DNA of 64,000 nt from Morinoia aosen. Taxonomy: Eukaryota; Arthropoda; Malacostraca; Amphipoda; Talitridae. Below the pieces are notes generated by a model that saw nothing but the letters and a program-made list of their open reading frames with translations, did no database searches and was not told the DNA's origin. Numbering within the stretch: the stretch's first letter is position 1; every line of letters begins with the position of its first letter. This document shows positions 35,801 to 46,813 of this stretch, one piece after another. The stretch is from NCBI GenBank assembly GCA_030386875.1, contig CM059570.1, positions 35,269,422-35,333,421 of the forward strand, in the 5' to 3' direction. The translations under genes were made by a program, and so were the position numbers.

Positions 35801-38488
35801 CGAAGCTTACTGTTCAAGGTGGCGGAATTAAAAATAAGAGTTGTGCAGTTTCTTCATAATTTTATTTGAATTTAAACCTAAAGAGAGATGGCACGATATC
35901 AAAGAAATCTCGTATGCAGGAGGATTTTACAAATATACTGCCCTACAATATTCAATTCTTCTTTGCGAGCTATTTCTTATACATGAATGTTTTCATAAAT
36001 TAGCAGATCAGTAAAATACAACCTTGAGAGCTGGTGACGAAAATAACCTTAATTGCAGTTAATTGACGTGTTTTTAAAATTTAATATCAATAAAGGAGCG
36101 TGAAATTCTTCAGAAGGCAGCGTACGTTATTCGGTTGTGTGGTGCAGATGTTCTCATGGCTGAGCGAAACTATTGAGCTTTGCGTTTCACTAAAATGATA
36201 CTTCACTTTGGTATGAATAAGTATTGGTTTAGATTTACAAAGTTAGTTACTTAAAAAAATTCAAATAAACATTCCTCACTAAAATCTCGTTTGCGAAGAG
36301 AATTCAATGCAAAATAATATATCCAAACTATCCTTTTTGAACATGCACTTCACAAAGTGATGTTTTGTAATTGATTTTTGGGTTGCATTGAGTGTTTATT
36401 TTCAGTAATGCGCTTGTAAAACCAGCAGCAGAGAAAGAAAACATCATTCTTAAAAAAGTATGCATTCAACTTCTGAATCTTGTGCTTGGTTAGTACTTTA
36501 TTTCTTCGAACATTATTTGAGTTTAATATAAGCTCGTTGATTCTAGAAACCATTTGAGATCCAAGAGCGATTGGAAGGTTTTTGTACAACAGAAGGTACA
36601 GCAGAATACCCTTTTAAAGATCTCTGCCATGATCAGGGCAGGCCGTTGTCCGTAGAATCCGCGGGACAGGCAGCACCAGCGCAAAGCAGCGGCTGCGAAA
36701 AAATGTCCACTTGACAGCTTAGGTGCCTGCAGCGCAGATATCCAACGTTGAGCAGAGCAGTTTTGCGCAGCCACATGGAAGCCTGGGCCGCCATGCGGCG
36801 ACCAGCCCTGACGCAAACATTAACATTTTGACTGCTAGAAGATCCACAGGTTGCCACTGATGGGATTTCTATGATGCGTATGACCCAGCAATGGTGACTA
36901 ACTGGATTTTTGCAGGTACTTGATGCAAGTCAAATGAAGGCCCGTTCCAATTAATTTTTTTAGTATTAATATAGTAAGTTCAAAGTTTACCAGGACTCGA
37001 TTATTGACTTTTATTTCAACTTACAACCGTTAACGCGTTAATTCTCCGAATTGCAGAACGGGGGGGATTCGCAACGTTATTCAGCACAGATGATGGCGGC
37101 TGTTTAGAACTTAATAGTAAATAGCAAAATAAATCAAGAAGCAAATTTCGAGGCATGTTCTATTTAATAGTTTTCTTTATATTGTTCAGAAAAATATCTC
37201 CTGAGTAATTGAATCAGCAAATACTAATGGTAAGAATTACGTGAGTTATTTTCGATTGTTGTTATCGCATTCCGTAACATAACACCGGCCGTACTAAAGC
37301 TCATGCGTTCGCAGCGATCACGCGTCAAGTGAAAGTTCATTGGCTTTGCTTCTTTCAAGTACTAATGAGCTACAAACATATTTCCATCATCCAGCATCTA
37401 GATATGGAGGAGACCGATGCTCTAGCACTCATATTTCTGGTCGTAGTCTGAAGAAAAACAAGTCAGTGTGAATATAAATTTTGATTGCGTCCTGGTAGTT
37501 ACTTACTAAACTGAAGTATAAGGAAAATAATGAAGAAATAGATGGATAGTAGATTTTTTTTTTTAGAGTATTGAGCTCTTAACACATAACACGTACTTAG
37601 TCCGAAGTTCATGAGCAGTAAAGAGTTGGATTAAAGCTCAGATCAACTCAAGAATATTAATCGATTTGAGGATTAAGACAAACGGCTAAACTTACTCAGC
37701 CGCATCATTGATCAATTATTGTACATATATATATATCATTTCATCGAAAAGATCCTAGCCGAGAAATTACCTAAACTGAAGTTATTGCCAGGTAATAATT
37801 ATTTAGCATTCAATCACGATCAGCTCTGATTCCGATTACTCTGGAGAAGTCGACGTTAAATTACGGCACTAAGAGGAATAGAATCGTTGTAATCACTGCG
37901 TTGCATATCACATTTCAGTAACGTGACTTTCCATTATATGATGGGATGTCATCTATATCGATTTACTGCTGCTAATTCTTAGTGTTTTAAATTTCAAAAT
38001 TGTTTCTCGGTCGTTTCAAATTTGTGGGAAAAAAGAAAAACAGCATGCTACTGAGAAGTGAATACAAATAGTCAACACATAGGGTTTTAAAGATATTTCA
38101 AATTAGAAATCCTCATTGAAGAAATTCGTGGCTCGGCATTCCTAAGTCTTTTCCATGCAAATTTCTCAACTTTCGCAGTAATCTAACTCAACATTTAATC
38201 ATTTTTATTTTACTATTTTCACTATCATTTCGGGTCTATTTACTGGGTCCATAGATCTATGTTTAGAAATTAAACATAAAACTTACACAAATCCTCACAG
38301 ATGAGAAACTCGAGCTTTTAATTCTCTCTTGTAACGCATCACAAAAATGTAATGGTAGATGCTGGTACGCGAGCTGAGTGACAAGCTTTTCCGAGAGCAG
38401 CGTTCAGTCAATCGTGTTAGCCGAGCTGTTGAGCCGAGCTAGCAATTCAGGCATGAGAGCCGTACGGTAGAAACTAGTAGGACCTGCG
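32836..38488. other. long gene-poor stretch, possible transcribed patch at 34740-35091
   Basis: No gene is supported. At 34740-35091 the sequence becomes GC-richer and ends near a donor-like TTAA|GTAAAT at 35091-35092. That would suit a non-coding first exon, but nothing confirms it. A second GC-richer patch lies at 36600-36860. The rest is AT-rich. Confidence 0.35.
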
Positions 38489-38496
38489 TATAAAAG
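38489..38496 (+). promoter_or_regulatory. candidate TATA box
   Basis: TATAAAAG sits in a locally GC-richer region (38340-38760), and a plausible start would be near 38520. No ATG-initiated coding exon follows closely. If real, the transcript would begin with a non-coding exon, conceivably of the gene at 46757, but this is speculation. Confidence 0.25.
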
Positions 38497-39864
38497 CTAC
38501 TCGAGAGATGCAAGAAGCCTCTTTCTCGCTGATCAATTCATCTCTCTTTCAAAACGGGAACTCGCCTCTATAGTGGGAGAATTCCGGAGTATTTGTTTGT
38601 TATCTTTAACGCCTTCTGAGAAGAAGCACAACGCAGGTCTCTCAGCAAACCACCTGGGCATCCCGCAGCATGCAGCGCAGTCCTGCCCGGCGGGCGCTGC
38701 CTGCACTCCCCACTATCCGGTCACGTTGTATGCTGCTGCAACGGCTCGCTCTTGCGTGATCGAGGTGCTGAACAATTATGATTTCGTGACGTTTATCCTT
38801 TACGAAATGTTAAGACTTAGTCTACAGCTTAGTTCTTGTTATTGAATCAGATATTGACAAAAAATTTAGGGTAGACTGTAGGCAGGAGGTTTTAGTTTAT
38901 ATGTAATATCTTTTAATATTTATATATATGTAATTCATATATATATATATATCTTGAGCTCAGTATATTTATATACCTGCATCGATGAGTTTGTTTCTCG
39001 TGTGTACAAGTCTACGCTCAGAAAGTTCTTTTTTCGGTAAAAAATAACATCTAACTCTTGTCTTCGCGCGAAAACTTACAATACAAACTTAATTTTAACA
39101 TGCAATCTCCTTTCCAGTATTAGCGTATCGTTACAAACAACTGACGTTAGAATTAACACGTTTTTCATGTGCAAGAATTGTATTTCTTTAAGCTGAAAGA
39201 TAATTGAAGAAAAGATTATGTATATGAACGCAATAACACTCTTCTAAAGAGGGGATTCTCTATCTGAAAAGTTCTCAAAGTTTTAGCCCAGATTATGTAC
39301 TCGGATTTCTCCAGTTTGAATTACAGCTGAGCTGTATTTTGAACCATTTGACCAAGAGTATTCTGTGTCCTTTAACCGATTATAGTTACAATTTTTATCT
39401 TTTTATTTCCGCTTGTACCTAACATTAAGTTAGACGGAAAGTTCCTGCCTTCTTTGGAGAAGTTCCTGTCTTTTCTAGGGAAGGAATACAAGACGACTTT
39501 AAAATTTGTGGTGGTCTTAAATGCTAGCAATGAAAGGCCTAATGGTCATGTTCTATGTACGTGTTTTATTTCTTTTCAGTGCTGGCAAAGGAAGGGCGAC
39601 ATGGGTCAGCGCAAAATGTTTGTTTATTGATGTTTACTCTGTAGAATCAAATCTGGCCTCAGTAAAGCGGCATCGAGCCATCATTAAACTAGGCAAGTCA
39701 GCCTCCTACCACGCGCCGTTCTAAATTTGCAATGTCCAACTTCAACCAGTCAAGTTCTATTTCTCAGATTATGGTTAACAGCTTCTATGCCCGGATAGTT
39801 TGTGCGCTGTTGAAAAACGATTTCTTCTTTTCTCAATTGTTAAAATATAGGACGTCTTGGTAGT
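38497..39864. other. gene-free stretch with TA-rich microsatellite
   Basis: A TA-rich simple tract spans about 38916-38953. An open frame at 38573-38845 begins with GTG right after an in-frame stop and has no recognised domain. Otherwise nothing was seen. Confidence 0.4.
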
Positions 39865-40048
39865 GAAGTTTCCATTTTCTCAAAATTTTTTTGAGATCAG
39901 CAAAGACAATTTCAATTTTTTGACCCAAGCTTTCGGCTGGATTAGCTCTAGCCGTCATCAGGGGAACGATGTATTTTTAAACAAAACCTCTTATGGTATC
40001 CGCGTGTATCTAGTATACAAAACATTTTTTTTTTAATTTTTTAGATGC
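39865..40048 (-). repeat. left inverted terminal repeat with hammerhead-like core
   Basis: On the minus strand, CTGATGA is at 39961-39955 and GAAA at 39934-39931. They flank the stem CGGCTAGA / TCCAGCCG, which has one mismatch compared with the right arm. The arm ends in the AT-rich ATTTTTTAGATGC at 40048. Confidence 0.75.
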
Positions 40049-40245
40049 GAGCCGTATATTAAATGTCAGCCGTATATGTCAGCGTCCCGTATATTGAAGG
40101 TTGTTCTGAAAGAGTCCAGCGAATCTTAAAACCATTCATTGTTAAATTGGCTTTCAAATCTTCGAATACAATAAAAAAACAGCCTAATCAGACTTAAAGA
40201 TAAACGATAGAATTGTGAAAAAAGTTATCTTATATATAAATTATA

Positions 40246-40520
40246 ATGTAAAGATTGTTAAGCATGTTACATTGGGGAAACTGGTAGAAATCTTTAACAA
40301 CGAATTGATGAGCATGCTAAGAATGTGTAGAGGAAGAATAGGTTATCCCTTGTCTATTAGCATTCCGAAGAAGATAACCATTCTTTTAATTTTGAAAATG
40401 TATCTATCTTATAAAATGTTAAAAATTAATACGCTCGAAAAATTTTCGAAGCAATGTACAGTGTTTAGGAACCAAACAAAATTAATCGTCACCTTGATGT
40501 CCCCCTGCAGTTTCTTCCTT
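40246..40520 (+). pseudogene. GIY-YIG endonuclease pseudogene of a Penelope-like element
   Basis: Read in the frame that gives TAC-ATT-GGG at 40268-40276, the sequence encodes CYIGETGRNL, a stop, then QRIDEHAKNV. This is the GIY-YIG nuclease signature and its following helix. Further along come HSEEDNHSFNFENVSIL-like residues. At least five in-frame stops and a probable frameshift break it. A different frame (40215-40547) is open for 110 codons only by chance; its C-terminal INTLEKF resembles the family's conserved end, so a frameshift probably lies near 40430. The RT domain is absent. Confidence 0.75.
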
Positions 40521-40557
40521 TGCTCATCAGTCGCCCTTGATCAATGATTTTCGGCTT

Positions 40558-40744
40558 GCATCTAAAAAATTTTTTTTTAAATGTTTTGTATACTAGATAC
40601 ACGCGGATACCATAAGAGGTTTTGTTTAAAAATACATCGTTCCCCTGATGACGGCTAGAGCTAATCTAGCCGAAAGCTTGGGTCAAAAAATTGAAATTGT
40701 CTTTGCTGATCTCAAAAAAAATTTGAAAAAATGGAGATTTCTTC
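40558..40744 (+). repeat. right inverted terminal repeat with hammerhead-like core
   Basis: CTGATGA at 40645-40651 is followed by CGGCTAGA, a GCTAA loop, TCTAGCCG and GAAA at 40672-40675, all on the + strand downstream of the endonuclease remnant. This is the position expected for a Penelope 3' terminal repeat. The sequence after GAAA (GCTTGGGTC) could form only a one- or two-pair stem III. Confidence 0.75.
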
Positions 40745-41429
40745 TTTATGTCTCGTAATAAATATCCGAAGTACTAGAGAATTAACGGTAAAAATTCCAA
40801 ATCACTGAAAGCGATTGTGTTTTAGCTGGACTTGCGATTGTTCCACAATCTGAGTGATCGCATTCACTGTGCCCTGTCAGCAATGACAATCACAATCAAT
40901 CGAACGCACTGATCTTGACAATGCGTCATATCGGAAGTGAGCTTCACCTTCTCAAGGCTTCGCCGAACGTTTGGTTGTGCTGCGTGCTTCACTGCTAGCT
41001 GAAAACAACAGACCTATCATGACGTCAGTCTCATATCCCCAACTGCATGACAAAGTGATCTTGAAAAACGTACACGATCATCCCTACCATAAACTTTTTC
41101 GATTGCTATCGAGACAACTCATCTGAGTGTAGATGTAGGTTGATTTAAACTCAAATTAACTTTCCCTGCCCTTGCACTTGAGGCATCACATTACGCTTTC
41201 AATGAGCACTGCAGTGATACCAAAGACTTTGGGCAATGAACACAAATTAGAAATGTGACTGATGACATTCCCCGCTTCAAACCCTCCAGAATTTGAGGAA
41301 CTCGGTTCAATCACGTGCCTCCATTTTTTAAAAAAACATTTTCAAATGATATTGATCAATTTGACTTTAAAAACTATATTTTTCAATGAAGGTTATAGCG
41401 AAGACAATAGATTTAAAATACATATCTAT
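40745..41429. other. gene-free stretch between two Penelope-like remnants
   Basis: No frame or repeat was recognised. It may include decayed element sequence. Confidence 0.35.
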
Positions 41430-41819
41430 TAAAAATTAGCACGTTTCGATCATCTAGATCATCATCAGCTATGGTCTGAAATTCAAGAAATGACAAATTA
41501 AGACCGGCAATAAAGACCATTCAGTAAGTAATATAATAATATGTACACAAATGAAAATTAAAAAAGAAAATTACGTAATACCTATTTTCAATGGATAGGA
41601 TGACTGCATGTCATTAAGGTTAGGTTTCAATCTGCTAATGAAGAGGGATTCAAGAATGCGTAAATTAAAACACGAATCTGCAGAACCTAATATTGAAAAA
41701 TTTTCAAGTGAGATAGTTGTATTGCATTTTTCAGCATGGATTCTAATAGCTGAATGGGAAGGCCTACTTAATGGAATACCAGTCCTAAAACTTCTACCAC
41801 TGTATTCAAATACCCTCAT
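41430..41819 (-). mobile_element. second Penelope-like fragment (3' end, minus strand)
   Basis: It comprises the end of a GIY-YIG endonuclease frame (41819-41571) and then, downstream on the same strand, CTGATGA (41469-41463), a GATC-loop-GATC stem and GAAAC (41448-41444). The order endonuclease end, then hammerhead-like core, is the normal arrangement of a Penelope 3' terminal repeat. The 5' part is missing. Confidence 0.75.
41571..41819 (-). pseudogene. C-terminal part of a Penelope GIY-YIG endonuclease
   Basis: The frame has 82 codons on the minus strand. Residues about 22-80 contain SAIRIHAEKC, the ISLENFSILGSA block and RILESLFISRLKPNLND. Together these are the conserved C-terminal region of Penelope-type GIY-YIG nucleases (H, then NF.IL, then ILESL.I...KP.LN). 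The catalytic GIY-YIG start is not present: upstream codons run into a stop about 11 codons before the first ATG. It is a truncated relic, and the + strand frame overlapping it is a shadow. Confidence 0.8.
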
Positions 41820-44800
41820 AGATAGCGACCGAGATGTCGAACCGACTTACACAGCTTTAAAGCTTTGCCGTGTTGTGCAACCTAATCTAATCAAATATCT
41901 TTTTCAGTACTAAAACTTAATTCCATGGAAATTTAGAACTTCGAGAACTTTCTGACACACCGCCCTCAGGGGAATACTGTTTGGTCACCTCAGCTATAGT
42001 TGGGCCTTCGTGACTCCCATCAACCGTGCCCGCTTGGCTTCTTTTAGTGTTCATGTTTTCTTCACTATATCTACTGATGTCTTTTCTTCCCCTTCCATCC
42101 TAACTCACTGTTTATATTATGAGCTGGGTATCTCGTGTGGGGTCATGAATTGATTCCCTGTTTTGCCATGGGAAATTCAAAAGTCCATTCAAAATGATTC
42201 CTTCTCTTCGCTCTCTTCGGGTTGTCTTTGTTGTGGTAAGAAAGTCTCAAACAAACATAGAATAACAAGAATAATAACGATATATCTTTCAAACGAAAAC
42301 ATTAATTTCAATTACCAGCTTCAATTCCACAATGACTATCCTTATTTCTGAAGGGCATTAGAAATTATTCATATCGTTTTCAAACTGGAAATATTTCGTT
42401 GAATAGTTTACACCCTGTTGCTCATTATTTCTATAAGCAACATGATTAAGTGATATCTTAATGTTCCGTTGATGAGGAAATAACTTCGTCTTTTAAATGT
42501 TAATCGCTTATTTCAATTCCGTTTCAATATATCAGCTAGACGTTACTCTCGTATTTCCCTCCTTCGAGCCCAAACACCGGCACTCAAATTGCACATCATG
42601 AGAAATAACAGCTGTTTGAATCTGTATTCTCTTAAACTTTCATAAAACGACAGAATAATGTGCATTCGGAAAAATTTATCATTTCAACGAACGATCTTTA
42701 AATCGAGACGCAACAAGTGAACAAGGCAAGGCACAACACTACACGTCACAGGCAGGTGCAGGCAGCCGCCGATAGATCGAACACTGTCCTTGTGAGCGCA
42801 ACAAAGATCGTCTGTGAGGCTCCATTAGAGTGTTTGGCTAGCCCAGCTGAGGGTGGTCAGTCTAACTCATCTTTTTGTTGGACATATCGAGATCGTAATT
42901 TGCGTCGGCATCTTTCATTTGTGTTCTACGCAAGGGATTCTTTTTAACAGATTACAACGTGTAAAGTATGCTCAGTTCCTTAACTACATTTTTTCAAATT
43001 AGACTACTGTTTCATTCATTATATAAGGTGTGGTGTAATCATTTTTGACTTTCTAGCGAGTGAAATGCATCTCAAAAAATTGCTTGATCCACACTATGCA
43101 GCTCGCAATAGTTGTAGTTGGCTCGAGTGAGGGTTGTTAAATTTGTCTCAAGGTTTAGTAGTTGCGGTTGTCATAGTGTTTTTCGTAATCATTTGGAGGT
43201 GATTTTTTAGAAACTAAACTGTATCATGTGCAGAGAAGCGAATCTTGAAATTATAATTTGTGCTTAGTGCTTGGTGTCAACTTTAAGCAGACACGTAAAA
43301 TATTACTGTATTATATACAGTATTACTAGCTAGCGCTGTGACAATTAGGTGATGCAATGGGAATGAAAGACATACTCCTAATTTTGATAACGAACCAACA
43401 AACTAATCTGTTGCTTTTTGTTAGTTTCTTGTGTCTTGATTCCTCAGCAAGAGCAATTTTCACCACTTGGTCACCTCGACTAACATCGTCTGCACTTAGA
43501 GGCGACCAATTGAGGCATTCATTGCATTGCATTGCTCGTCTTGCTGGCCAAATTGCTGTCGAGCCTAATTTTCCTCGCCGCGGTATCCCTTCAATTTGGT
43601 ATCCATTCATTCTCTGTCTCCTCCCTCTTACTGTTTAATTGAGTAATGCTAACTTGAAAGATCTTCATTAAATCATTATCTAACTCGCTACGAAGATGCT
43701 CATCTCTTTTCCTAGGCATTAATGCCCAAAAATTTTTAGTGCCGATACTCTGTATTCGGGAATTATTTTACTTCCTAATTGTTATGAGAAAATCTGAACA
43801 ACCAGACATACGATTTAAAAATTATTAACTGCGCACTGGTTAATTGTTGCTCCCTAAAAAGTGAATGGGCTTGTTTTCCTCCATAATTGTAACAACAAAT
43901 CTAATTTTTAAAGAATAACTTTGTTTTCTGTCATACCAGTTTTCAATATACATATGCTGCAGAAAATAGATCCTGTCACTTTTCTTATATTTGAATGGGT
44001 ACGAAGAGATGAAATTTATAGAAGTTACTGAGTAAAGGCATTTCTTTAAAGTATGGGCAAATGAACTCAAAAATTCAGAAGTTATTCGTCGTTAGTTGAT
44101 GTAAATTTAAGGCTTCTAAAAGCCTCATTTTTATTCGATTATTTCTTTTTGCACTAGTGGGTGGATCGTGCTGCTATTACATAAGTCTTTGCAGGCTGTC
44201 ACTGCAACTCCATTGGGAGTATTCGTGATTACTGTCGAACTTTCTGCTGTTATTTTTCATACGACACTGCAATGCATCTGGGACCAACACTCTAAAAGCC
44301 TGAATTTCTGATTTAATGAAGTTCGTTCTCTGAAAAAGTTTCTCCTTATTTTGCCACTATCATGCAAAAGAAATATACAGTTTAAATTCTCACGCGCCGT
44401 CACAACTGAGCTTGTGTTTTCCTTGAGCTTTTTTCGCAATAAAAAGATGCGATCTTTTGTTTGCATGCATTGTCTCAGTAGCCTCGATTGTTTGTTGTCA
44501 CCTGCGCGCGCGAGCCGTCGTTGCCAAAGCCGAACCCAAACTTTCAGTTCATTACTTTGTGGATAAATACTACTTTGAATACTGTGTGTATATTTGACAC
44601 TGATAAAATTTCAAGTACATTGCTTTGAACATATTTAGCCTGAACCCATTTTTGCCAAAACATTTGCTAGTTACAGTACAAGTTTAAATGCAATTAAGTG
44701 TTTTTTAAAGAAAATTGTTCTCAATAGATGCTTGTTAGAAAAAATATTACTAAGTGAACTACAAAATCAGTTATTTCACATGAATGTATGTAAACTGGAC

Positions 44801-46756
44801 TATTTATTTGTGAAAGTCAAGCTGCAGTCAAAATTTACTATTATTTATAAAGTAACCAGGACTGTATTCTTGGTTAGTGTTAGTACTATGACCGGAGTGA
44901 GTGTTAGTATTATGCTAAAATGTAAAAAGAACTAAAAAATCGACCTAAGAAACCTTCGTCGAAGGTATAATAGCGTACGTCAAGATATGATTGCTATGTT
45001 CTAAATTGATATGTAAGCTAAGAAAATTACATGTTAACCGACAGCTCTACAAAAACAGTCATTAATAGATAAGTTTTCGATGAAATTCGTAAAAGTTTTA
45101 ATTCTGTTTTGCTGTTCATGACGAATAAAATTCTGCACAAATTATTCTTTGAAGTTTGCAATGGCAATCTGGAGCAAACGTACAGAATTGCTAGTTGATG
45201 ATTTCCACCCTGCATTGGTCACATTGTCGTCCACAGTGGCCTCTATCATGAAATCTCTCGAATGTAGAACACAAACCCGTTGCTCTTCGTTTCAGTGAAG
45301 TATTGGGGCTACGATAAGTCAAGACATTGTCTTGCATTGAGTAAGAAAATTAGCGCAGTCTGTGCTGAGTCATTTCGTCACCGAATAATCCCAGAGATTC
45401 TCTCTCTCTTCGAGGGACGCATGTTAATTTCTGTGCTCTGCGCCAAAACTTGGTTTTCGACTGCACGTTGCTTCTATCCGCTCGTTTTATTTTTTCCCTA
45501 TCATCGTCCCCAGGGAGCTTGAATTATTGACTAGATTTTTTGTCCGATTTACATTAATTTATATATAAAGTTTTTTTTCCCTTTTTATCAGTGCGTACAG
45601 TAAAAAAATCGTCCAAGACACCGATACTTGACTAGCAAGCTTGACTAATCTTGCTCAGCACAATGTGTAGAGCTCATAAAACTCGCTGGTCCTAATCTTA
45701 ACGACGGAACGTTGCCTAAAAAGATTATGCAAGAAGCAGTGAGCTCACAAATGTGTCTGGTTTTTAATTCCTTTAAAAATATAATATTTTCAGATGAATG
45801 AAAGAGCAACAGTGGAGTAAACGGGCATAATTTGTCTGTAATAATTCTTCGTAATCTACGATCAGCTTGATGTGAATATTTGTGCGAAGTCATCTTGCTA
45901 GAAGTGAATATGAATTAACATAGGAAAACATTGATATAAGTTCTAATTCCAAGGGCACTGCGATGGTCGGAGCGTTAGTTTCACGTTCCACAAAGCCTTC
46001 ATACAAGTGCCAAAAGAAGCAACATATTTTGATGAGAACGATTGATGAAGTTTAGTTTTTTGCTCTCGTCAGAATCACACAGTATTTTGACTTAATATTC
46101 ATATCCAACTCTGGAAATAGGTCTTTTGTTTCATTTCGGTCTTTAAGTACTTTGATGACAGAAATCATTCGATTACATTTAATTCAATGTTTTCACTCCA
46201 CAGAACTGTAGCAGTAAGTCATACTCTAATCCTATGCTAACACACATCACTGTGCAGAGCCTTACAGTGAAATAGAGCAGAAGATTTGGCATTAACTTAC
46301 CTTTTCACTTTAATCTCCATCATTGAAATTTATTCGCTAAAAAAATTTCTCATTCATTAGATAATTTCGAATTTATTAGTTACATATTTCGAGCTTAGCA
46401 GAAAATCCCGTGCTCGTTAAAAAGGCCCTTAAGCTCCGTACTTAACAAGAAAACGCTGATTTTGATGTTCTATTTTCGTTTCAAAATAATTATTCATACT
46501 GAAAATACACGGAGACGATTTCATTAATTTTTATCTACCAAACATTTAAATCCTGGAAGCTCAGGTGACTCGTGTTATGGTAACGAGGACACTGACGGTG
46601 TCAATATCACTGGAAGCTTAATCTTGAATTTCATCTCACATAAAGTCCCACTTATTCTTCGATTTATTCTGAATTTATAAGACTAAAGTGCTTCAAAATC
46701 TTGGCATTATTAGCCCGTTTAATTTGGTGCGTCAGATTGAACTACACTGCTGAAAC
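41820..46756. other. gene-free stretch upstream of the tetraspan gene
   Basis: No coding exon could be supported. A GC-richer patch at 42700-42900 contains a donor-like CTT|GTGAGC at 42792. Just before the start codon, TTTAATTTGGTGCGTCAG at 46715-46732 could be a splice acceptor for an upstream non-coding exon, or an initiator region. Confidence 0.4.
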
Positions 46757-46813
46757 ATGGGCTGCTGCTCGTCTGCACGCACCACCGTCGCTGGCGTGGC
46801 GGTGTTGCACTTC
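46757..46813 (+). CDS. tetraspan gene, coding exon 1 (start, TM1 first half)
   Basis: ATG is at 46757, followed by 19 codons reading MGCCSSARTTVAGVAVLHF, then a consensus donor GTGAGT at 46814 (phase 0). The next exon supplies the rest of the hydrophobic segment. MGCCSS fits the N-myristoylation pattern (Gly2, Ser6) with Cys3/Cys4 available for palmitoylation. A second GTGAGT lies 29 bp downstream and would introduce extra residues. Confidence 0.75.

Larger units (their letters stand above)
39865..40744 (+). mobile_element. Penelope-like element remnant with ~185-bp inverted terminal repeats
   Basis: The element is about 880 bp. The arms at 39865-40048 and 40558-40744 are inverted copies with few differences. 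Between them is a decayed GIY-YIG endonuclease frame on the + strand. Both arms contain CTGATGA, an 8-bp stem (CGGCTAGA paired with TCTAGCCG in the right arm) and GAAA. This resembles the conserved core of hammerhead ribozymes, which are documented in the terminal repeats of Penelope-like elements. Stems I and III are not evident, so self-cleavage is not claimed. Confidence 0.7.

Noticed and set aside
38573-38845. 90-codon frame after the candidate TATA box
   Set aside because: Begins with GTG directly after a stop; no ATG start or domain; could at most be untranslated exon.
40215-40547. 110-codon + strand frame as an intact gene
   Set aside because: The GIY-YIG signature reads in a different frame with stops; this frame is mostly a shadow of the pseudogene.
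39931-40675. Complete, active hammerhead ribozymes
   Set aside because: Only the CTGATGA-stem II-GAAA module is visible. No complementary stem I, and stem III would be one or two pairs.
41608-41913. 101-codon + strand frame
   Set aside because: Antisense shadow of the Penelope endonuclease C-terminus on the minus strand.
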